Source: Chamaecrista fasciculata (Eukaryota > Streptophyta > Magnoliopsida > Fabales > Fabaceae). Taken from it: a stretch of DNA of 64,000 nt. Each line of letters begins with the position of its first letter. Positions within the stretch are counted from its first letter, which is position 1. The notes under the pieces were generated by a model that had not been told where the DNA came from, ran no database searches, and worked only from the letters and a program-made list of their open reading frames with translations. The position numbers and the translations under genes are program-made. This document shows positions 55,325 through 64,000 of this stretch, piece by piece. The stretch is taken from positions 3,303 to 67,302 of the forward strand of contig QANZ01034804.1 of assembly GCA_003254925.1 (NCBI GenBank), in the 5' to 3' direction.

Positions 55325-58300
55325 CTAGGATTTGGATGGTATCTGCAATAGACAATACAGAGCATTTAGCCTCGGACCCCACAATTATGTGTGTTTGAAT
55401 GGGTGGAAAGCATAAGAGAGAGAGAGAAAACAGCAGCTAATTAATTTAACCAACATAGACAAGTGACTAAAATGGTGTGGTCACGATAACCAAGGATAAA
55501 TGTGGCAACAAAATTGTGAAGTGGTTATTCGATGAATTTCATAAATGAGGCAAAATAAGTGCAAAACACAAGCGCAGGTTAATAAGCAAAACATTGACTA
55601 TATTTGCACATTAACCTACTCGTGTACTTCACACTCATTACAACCAATTCAAGAACTTCATCGAATTCTCACTTAAACAAGGATTCAGTTCCAAATATAT
55701 AGATTGCAGGACTGGATTTGCTGAAGTGTGAATCCGCTGAAGTATATGAATTGCTCATCTCGACTGTTCATTTTTGTAACCTTGTATTTGAGCATTTCAA
55801 AGGACGGCCCAGCTGGGCCAATTTACAAACTTCAACAATTTATACTTTGGCGGATCCACCTTCATGAATTTCACTCTTTCATTAACTGCACAGAACTACT
55901 GAACCCAATCAGCATGTATACCAAGGTATCAAGGATCTGATGGCTAAACTTCCAATATATCAAAAAAAATAAAATAACGGTAAACACAATGGCTCTTGAG
56001 ATACTTCGCGACAATCATTGGTAGAACAACAAACAGCAGAAAGCCCAGCACAAGATTCCAAAGCGTCAAATATACCTAGAAATAAACGTACCTTGCATTG
56101 AAGGCTAGTTATCGTAGTCCTCAACAGAGTATCCCCAACTATCAGCCTCAACTTCTTTACAAAATCATCGCGGGCTATCTTCTTTGACTGATAGTCAACA
56201 AAAAGGCAATTAGCATGATAATGATATAAATCAAGACCGAGGTAGACAATTGAACTACTTTACGTACCCTGAATTGTTCATAATGCACATTGATAAGCTC
56301 CATGTCCTTGGAAGGAACCTTGTCTGAGATAGCACCAAAGAGCATCGGGAAAGGCATCCAAGGGGATTTTGGAGCTCTTGGAGTACTAGAAGTTTGACTA
56401 ATGCTCTTATAAAAAATACAGCTAAGGTTAGAAGATTCAAACAGAATGGCAAATTTAAATACACAGCCCGTAGAATTTATACATCAAATTAAAAATATGA
56501 TGATCAAATGACTAACCTTGGCTATCCATTATAAGGAACAAATTAAAATTTGTTAATGCAATGATTTCTGAAAGAACTAAATTCCCTAGGGAGCAAATAA
56601 AGGCATAAAGCACCATGTTTTTTTTTTTTTAAAAAAAAATTGTTAATCCCAGGGAGAAGGAAGACAAGGTTCTCCGGCAAGAAAAATCCAATATATTATA
56701 CTCATCAAAATGAGATCATTATCAGAAGTACTTGGGAACACAATCCTACTCTCTTTATATTAAATTGGTAGGAGCTGGGAGGAATGATAAGATAAAACTC
56801 CCGATTCCACCAAACCTACATTTGAACGAAATAGATTTTGAACCCATACCAAAATGAATATGAAACTATGATGCAAAAAAAACTAAACTAAATACTGGAG
56901 ACAGACTTGGCTGCAGGATCTGAATGAGTCTTATCTTGGTTTATTATTATCTGGAAGTTCTAAACCCATATATAGGACCACGGCTCTAAAGCAAATCCTT
57001 GTTGGCAGAATAGACCCTATATCAACACCCTTATATAGGACGAGGACTCTAAATGAAATCCTTGTTGGCAGAAGAGACCCTATATCAACGTAAAACATAC
57101 TCTTAAGCAGTAATCAGTTTAAAATCTGTCGACAGAATCTTTCTTGAGTTAAAACCTTATACTAATCTGTTTCTTAGCATTGACTTCAATGAAAATAATT
57201 TGTTCCGAAACCTTTAGTTGTGTTTGTTTATGAACCAAATATTTAACCTTCATAACTACTATTGGACAATTAATTGCACTCAACACAGTATTCAAGGTCT
57301 TATCCCATCCTAAGCCATAGAACTGACCTCTTATGTAATAATAAACCCACCTTGTAGCCAGGCTTTCTTCCGAAAAATAAAGCCACCAAATACTCGGTCA
57401 ACTGCTTTTGTGTTGTCAAAAGATCAACAACCATAATTTGTTTTTCTACAAATGAAGGTGGGACTAAACAAACAATTTTCCCCTTTTATTCCTTGAGCAA
57501 AATAATAAAAAATACTTAGTAGCAGTAAACGTACTAAGTTGGCATGACCAATATAGTAAATGGCCTGACAAACCAAAAACAGCCATGCTTTCACATAAAA
57601 AATCTATCAAAATCAACTGAACCAGCAGATCAGTCATCTATACAACAGCTTCAAGGTCCTGATCTACTTGAAAGAAAGCAGAACAAAAAGGAGCACAAAA
57701 TATGCAAACCACTACCAAACATTAGTTAAGACAATAGCCACAAGAGAACTCCTCAAAGCAACATGAACAGAACTCGAAGTCTCGAATCCCAAGTCACTAC
57801 TTACCATATCTACAGTAGAAGACTCAGATTGTAGGAGGCCTTGAGGACCTTGACAAGCTGTAGTAACCCCAGAAGCCTTATGCTCACTAGCACTTCCAAA
57901 TAAATTCCCTATAGAAACACATTTAAGGCAAAAGAAATTTAAGACAGAATCAAGAAGCTTGGCAGCAGATATGCCTGGCTATCACAATGAACAAGAATTG
58001 ACGTGATGAAACACCTCTTCAATGTTTCTTAATACTAACATCTTCAAGAACGGTTTCCATCAGAATGCAAAGAATTGGGCAGTTGACATAAACTAGATTG
58101 ATTCTGATCAACCGTGACAAGAATATAATTAAAGAAAAATATGAGTTCTTGTTTGTATTAGGAAAATGTAAATCATTTGCAGAGATAGGAACACTAAAAG
58201 AATAACAAATCACCTTCAGCCTTAGAAGAAACCTTGAAACTAACAACGAATTCTGGATAGACATGTGTATTCAAATTCATATTCCAAACTACGTAGTATC

Positions 58301-60117
58301 TCGGACTTTGAATGTCATCTACCCCACTATCATAGTCGTTACTACTGGGATGAAATTGTCTAGTGCCAGGACGGAGAAGCTCCATGCTCCCCATTATTAC
58401 ACGACAAAACACCATGTGTTGTACCCCATTTTCGTCAACATCACAACTAATTGCACTGTACACAAGCCAAAATTGAATCCTTCTCTAAGCATTTCAACAG
58501 AATAATTTTGAACATAAGAATATATAATCACAATGAGAACTACAATAAAGAAAACTTCATAATGAAATGTCTATTGAAAATGTTCTTTTCAAGGGGCAAT
58601 TTTTTTTTAATTAAAGTAGCATATTCTCGGGGCAACAAATAATGTCACCTAAAGTAATAAGAAAAAAGAAATGTTAGTTACTCCATCATACTAGAAGAGG
58701 AGCAGTAAAGAATGTCAAAGAGTAACTTCATCTATGGCACACAAATTGCAGTGTGATAAGGAAGTGCTAAAGATGGAAGTCAACAAATATGCAGCTGGTA
58801 TAATGATCTAAGTAATTTCCAAAGAAAATTAATCATTTAATAATTTTAGGGCAAACATTTAGAATTATTTCCAACAAGGCATGCCTTAGTCTAGAATGTA
58901 AAAGTCGATCTCAACCTAGACAAATTTACTCCTTAGCTAACATAATATTATTATTTGAATATTATTTTAGAGTTGGTCAAAAGATAAATCAACCTCATGT
59001 TAGGGAAGTCAGCAGCTGCAAGATGAACACCAGTGCCATATGTAGATTTAGTTGCAGATAGATCACAGTGTCCAAGCCCATACTTCATGATTGTACACAA
59101 TTGCCCTTTAGAAGAAGCAAGCCAGGCATATCGAACATTAGCATCTTCACGACACTTGCCAGTAATTTCAACCTGCTTTTGGAAAAGCTCCAATCGTGCT
59201 TGCATCAAAGTACTTGAGCATCGGTGTATCTCCACAACGTCAGTGGTGCCATAGCTACTCATGCCCTTAATAAATATCTTCTGTACAGATTCCAAATCCA
59301 GATTTTCATTTACAGATTCAGTGTATGTATCTAAACCTATCTCTCGATTTTTCTCCATAGCCATCCCAAAATTTCCACTATCCAGCCTATTATTACTATC
59401 TTCAACTCCTACATCATCTTGATTGTAGGCACGTTTTGCATCAACCTGAATATGCTCAATTAGAGCATTTGACTCACCGCTACATTCCCTCAGCTCAGGA
59501 TCGTTCATTCCATTTATTTCAATTTCCAAATGCAATTTAATCTCTTTGGATTCCCACGGCTCTTGACATGAATGGCCTTCCACTTTTCCAACACCTCCCT
59601 TGGAAGAACCATATTCCTCTTCATCATAAGGGGAATAAACTTCAGGAAAGAAGCAACAACCTTTCTCATCAATCCAGGCTAAAGGTTGCTGTGAACCAGT
59701 TTTCAAGTCCATCTGATGCATGTGCAAAAAATCTAGCACTAGATGACGGCAATTGAACTCTACTTCCACAGTTGCCTTCTTTTCCTCTAGATCTTTCCTA
59801 ACCAAATCAACAACATCCTGAGGAAAGTCAATCCACTCACCATTCTGATGGAATAACAAACGTTCTGGCCTCCCAGTTTTCTTGAAGTTCAAATAGCACC
59901 TCAGTAAAGATTGTCTAAAATGAGTTCCAAAATTATTACGCTTGCTTTTATATCCACCCAGCCTCCTGCGCTTGTCAAACTTGTTTGTTGGCAAAGTCAG
60001 GGAAGCAGGTAACACTGTGCGAGAACCTCCATTTAGATACGCTGCACATCGAGCAGCTCGCTTTCGTTTCAAATTGACCACAACCCTATCCAATGCCTTT
60101 TCGGTCTTTGCTTCCAT
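55325..60117 (-). CDS. RCD1: RCD1/SRO-type protein (WWE, PARP-like, RST), 6 exons
   Basis: Minus-strand exons 60117-58994, 58455-58214, 57908-57805, 56405-56268, 56187-56092, 55342-55325 join in frame to 573 residues, all GT/AG. The start MEAK..KALD matches the family N-terminus. Basic nuclear-signal-like KRKRAAR (17-23) and DKRRRLGG (48-55). WWE domain about 68-161 (GEWIDFPQ to [17 protein letters not shown]). Acidic linker. PARP-like domain about 290-455 ([65 protein letters not shown]). RST domain about 500-568 ([30 protein letters not shown]). Last exon encodes IPSKS. In this plant family the PARP fold is reported inactive, and the RST domain binds many transcription factors in oxidative-stress, salt and hormone responses in the nucleus. 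A transcribed 5' leader probably extends to about 62030. Confidence 0.93.
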
Positions 60118-62030
60118 TTCTAGCTACTATATTAATATCTATAAACAAGATGGAATCCAAAATCTTAGACACAGAACTCAAATAGAACTCTAAACTTTGG
60201 GCAATTCGTTTAAAGAGATGAGGGTAGTAACGGTAGAACCCCGGAAATCAAGGATATTTGGGAATTCCTGAAAATATAAAAATAGTGAGAAAATTGAGAT
60301 AATATATAATCATCTGGTCATTAAAAAGTTGACATAATAAAGAATGAGCACTTAATACACTTAACAAGTCAACTATTTCAGAGGTACTATCTCCAAGAAG
60401 ATATAGCAAAAAGAAGTATAGACCACACCGAATGTAATCAGCAGCGTCAAGGAACTACATGGGAACTTAAAATAGGAAAACTGAGAAAAAAAATCAAAGA
60501 ACCACGCCATTATTCAATGGAAAATACATCAATAATGTAATGCCTACTCGAGAGTCAAGACTAATGATTGCAGAAACTCAAAAAATACATGAACAAAGAA
60601 TTTATCAGCACTGATGATTAATGATTCTCAATGGAAAATTTTATATATTAGAGCATTGGTATCATGTTGCTTGAAAAAACGCAGCAAATATTAATATAAC
60701 TTTCTCAGCAATCTTAGATTCCTTCAAATGCTTATATGTTTATTTGATGAAGCTCATTTTTTGGGTATGCTGTCAGAAATAATTTATGATATAGCAATGC
60801 TATTCTTTGTTAATAGGTGCATTCTAAAGTTTCAAATACATAATAGTTTTGAAAATTTACATATCTCTAGAACCTAGCTAGATCAAAACTGCACCAAAAT
60901 ATAAATATGCAAGACAAAAATAGACAAAAATGTAGTTAAAAGGAAAATGAAACTTTTGAAAATTGAAGCGACAAAAAGTTTCAATTTGTCGTTTTAAAAT
61001 AAATGTAGTGTTGTTTCAGACGGCATCCGTCATTTATGCATATAACCGCGAAACTGAAATTAAGTGAACGCTCTGACAATAAAAGAAAAAAGCAACTAAA
61101 GGTATATATATGAACTCGGCATACCAAGTGCTGCAGTTACGGGATGTGTTCATACTGTAACGGTACATATTTTCGTCTCTAAGATCTACTTCTTTATTCT
61201 CTATACAGTCGGACACAGCTTTGCTCCTGCTGATGAAATGTTTAGTATTAGTATAAATATCTCATTAGAGACTAGAAAAAAGAATTAAAGAAATAACTAT
61301 TTGGCTTCCTCTTCAATAACAACACCCCATAGCCCAAAATTCAAAACAAGAAATGTGAAAATATTATATTATATATATATATACACACACACACATAATA
61401 GGAAATAAGTACTAGGCTACTAGCTAACCCATTCCATAGTGGATCATTGCTTTCTTTGGATCCACATGGTCTTGCGTTCGATACTGGTATGATCACTCTA
61501 TACTCTCTCCGAAATAAGTATAAGTCTTCCAAGTTTCATTCGGACAGCCAACGAAATCAGTCGATTCGCAATCCCTAACTGCCCTAAACAGTGTCTACTC
61601 TTTCGGCGAAAAACAGAGGCAAATAGAACCCATGCGTAATTTAAACAACTCATTTTATAATTATTTTTTTAAAAAAAAAAAATCAACTCCTTAGACTCAT
61701 TTATACAAATTATCACTAAATCGATGGTGAAAAAGTGCTCAGACACCCTTAGCAATCAGAATCAACCCCGATCTAACAGATCCAAGTCCGAGATGAAAAG
61801 TCAACAAGCACAAAAAAAGAAAAAACTCATAAAAAATTGTCTTAACGATATTATTTCTAAGCCCAAACCCCCGATACAGTAGTACAAATAAAGAAATGAG
61901 AGAAGATTTACAGGGAACAAGGAAATTACCAGAGTATATGCATAACAATAAGTTGACCTAATATTATTACCGATAATTCCGAACTCCACGGCTTCGATTT
62001 ACAGGGAGGAGGGTTCGTCTTTACATTTAT
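60118..62030 (-). promoter_or_regulatory. probable 5' UTR with intron, and promoter side, of the RCD1/SRO gene
   Basis: No coding sequence is recognisable. On the minus strand 62030-61750 has a pyrimidine-rich, moderately GC leader-like composition (CCTCCTCCCTGTAAATCG). RCD1-type genes are known to carry a 5' UTR intron, so a long leader intron over 60200-61700 is plausible. It holds a (TA)n(CA)n microsatellite at 61371-61396. This is inference; no transcript evidence. Confidence 0.4.
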
Positions 62031-62380
62031 TTGATAAAACCCTAACCTAACATAAGAAAACGGAGGAAAATTGGGTGATATCGGAAGCGTTAATTATGGC
62101 AGACTTTGAAATTGAGTCGGCAGTCTAAAGAAGGATGATTCTCGCGTACTTGTACCAGTCATTATTGCTTGGAGGAAACGCAAGGCCGACCTCAACGCAC
62201 CATCATCCTACCTTCGTCCACGGGTAATGATATCCTTACCACTTGTAGTTTCTTACTTCCATCACCGCCTTCTTTCTTATTGGGCTCACTTTGAGTGGGC
62301 CGGGCTCTATGTTTCAAAATTTTTTTGGACTATTACGTCTCTAGGTATCCTTATCACCCCAATTATTTTTTAATAAACTA
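62031..62380. other. intergenic
   Basis: No gene recognised. It includes the likely proximal promoter of the minus-strand RCD1/SRO gene. Confidence 0.35.
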
Positions 62381-62815
62381 TGATCAAAATACTCATATTC
62401 AATGGGGACTCTGAAAATTATCCTATGGGTATGAGTTTGGACCCGTACCCATTCTTAATGGGTACGGGTTTGGGTATGGTCCCTACCCATTTACCTATTA
62501 GTAATAATAAATATATTTTTATATATAAAAAATATAATACTTTAACACTTTTTATTGAAAAAATATTAAAGTTTTTATAAATATTAAAATATTTTATTAA
62601 TGCATTCATATTTATGATTTAATTTTTTAATTTTTAGTAGTTATAGATGTAAAAAGTTAGATGAATATAAATTTTATATCAACCAAAAAAAATTTATTTT
62701 AAATTTTTTCCGAATTCAGGTTCGGGTATGGGTATGAGGATTGATTTTGATACCCGCTCACATATGGGTATGGGTACGGATATCATAGTACCCTACCCAT
62801 GATTATCCCTACTCT
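62381..62815. repeat. inverted GGGTATGGGTAC repeat
   Basis: The left part has 'CCCGTACCCATTCTTAATGG' and ATGGGTACGGGTTTGGGTATGG; the right part has CGGGTATGGGTATGAGG and ATGGGTATGGGTACGGATATC. AT-rich sequence lies between. The words CAATGGGGA..ATCCTATGGG and CCCATGATTATCCCT near the ends are roughly inverted. A common plant dispersed-repeat style; class not determined. Confidence 0.5.
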
Positions 62816-64000
62816 CATATGAACTTAAGTTCAAAATTTTCACTGAAATATGTGCTAAATTTAGTGATGTCTTAGATATATCGAGAGATCCACGAGAGGT
62901 GCATTCCTACTACCTTGAGTAGTGAATGTTAGTATGGAGCACTTCTTCATAGAAATGTTTTATTTAAGTTTAGGGCTCGTTAGTGTGTGTTTGATCTGCT
63001 TTTATGTAAGATTTTTTTTATTAGGTTGTTCTTCTTCCATTTTGTATGTTCTAGTGTTGATATGTAATTTCTTTTTCCCTTTCCTTCATGTGTTGCCTGG
63101 GTTCTGCTTCTCTTTTTATCCTTTTCAGATGTTGGGAGGGTTGGATTCTGTTGTTATTATGCTTCCCTTGTAGATTCCTTGTTTCTTTGCTCTATGTAAG
63201 GGTGGTTTGTAATATTCTTTCACGGGTTTTTCATGATTGGACCAAAAAAATTAAATATAATTGTTATGAGAATTGAATTATTTATATAGAATTTATATTT
63301 TTTGGACTTTAACATTGTTTAGAATTTTAGATTAATTGATTTACTTATAGAAGATTAATTATGATACATCATTAGTTAGAAAGTGTGATTTTTAAGTTCA
63401 AGAATATTAATCTATTATTAAATTGATCAAAAAAACTTTTAGTTTCAATAATTATGTAAATTCTTATTTTTTCGCCAACTTTGACCAAACCTTATTAATC
63501 TGATATATTTTTATTTAAGAAATTAATATAAATAAAAAACCATTGTTTGAATTCAGGCCAAAAAAAAAACCATTGTTTGAACAATGGGCCTTCATCACTC
63601 TTAGAAGTTAGATCATCCTTGTTTTCAGGCCCAAAAAAATGATCATCCTTATTTATTAAATCAAATGAGGAAAGAAACAGAGCCATACACTCAATTGTTT
63701 CATTTATGGAACTTTTTGTAAAATTGTCCTTTTCTTTAATTATCTTGCTCATCAACTATCTGTTTGTTTTCGGGTTAGTTCTGGAATATCCTTTATCTTC
63801 ATCTTTTAATTGTTGTTTTTAATATTTTTTTTTTGGCCAACTAATTGTTGCTTTTATTAGAATTAGTCTTGATTGACTTACTTTAAGCAAGATTAATCTA
63901 TCTTTGTTCTTAGACTTGACTGATTAACATTGAGCAAAATTAGTTTTTATGAGTGGATTAAATTACTAATCTTATATTATATGGCTCCACCCCTTTCTGG
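62816..64000. other. AT-rich intergenic to window end
   Basis: No gene recognised. A small local duplication, AAAACCATTGTTTGAA, occurs at 63538 and 63569, and a similar CATCCTTGTTTTCAGGCC/ATCCTTATTTATTAA pair nearby. Confidence 0.4.

Noticed and set aside
58263..58642. Plus-strand ORFs
   Set aside because: They are antisense to the PARP-like exon and adjoining intron of the RCD1/SRO gene.
61341..61989. Hydrophobic minus-strand ORFs
   Set aside because: The sequence is the probable leader or intron of the RCD1/SRO gene. There is no conserved motif, and the hydrophobicity follows from T-rich DNA.

Overview
The window is nuclear DNA of a eudicot plant. The evidence is intron-rich genes of plant families (WAT1/EamA transporter, secreted FKBP, RCD1/SRO protein, LRR receptor-like proteins), AT-rich introns, and plant-type copia, Ty3, SINE, hAT and Mutator-like repeats. 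I see no tRNA, rRNA or CRISPR, and no bacterial features. I could not fix the species.

Layout. 1-1500: tail of an Angela-like copia LTR, a copia gag fragment and a scrap of another LTR. 1898-6724 (+): a seven-exon WAT1-related transporter whose introns are packed with insertions (solo LTR, hAT MITE, hairpin elements). 6756-8595: two abutting hairpin elements with 9-bp target duplications; the second carries a fragment of a leucine-rich-repeat extensin gene. 8600-11685: decayed repeats and a remnant of a receptor-like-protein (RLP) upstream region. 11686-18017: a young non-autonomous LTR retrotransposon with one gag-like zinc-knuckle ORF and no pol, interrupted by an assembly gap. 18557-20000: hairpin half-copies and a duplicated SINE.

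20191-43318 is an RLP cluster. It holds one intact 1063-residue Ve/Cf-type RLP (20191-23382), a pseudogene split by a complete 4.7-kb copia element (24633-29356, TSD TGGCC), a 5'-truncated copy (39316-41257) behind a 5'-truncated Angela-like copia element (31708 to about 39315), and a 5' stub (43070-43318) cut by a further LTR. The copies share 3' flanks, so the cluster grew by tandem duplication and was then broken by retrotransposons and recombination.

45443-51124 (+) is a six-exon secretory FKBP of the FKBP15 type. 55325-60117 (-) is a six-exon RCD1/SRO-type protein with WWE, PARP-like and RST domains. The last 2 kb has no recognisable gene.

The most notable finding is a set of long-hairpin elements. 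At least seven lie in this window with 9-bp A/T-rich target duplications that I could read (6756-7682, 7694-8595, 44343-44772, 48922-49475, 49691-50081, 51286-52368, 52483-53029). They belong to several unrelated sequence families. In most, the arms are built from degenerate units of roughly 30 bp, and several sit in introns. The 9-bp duplications and the captured gene fragment suggest a Mutator-like origin. Together they look like one class of hairpin transposons that may be poorly described.
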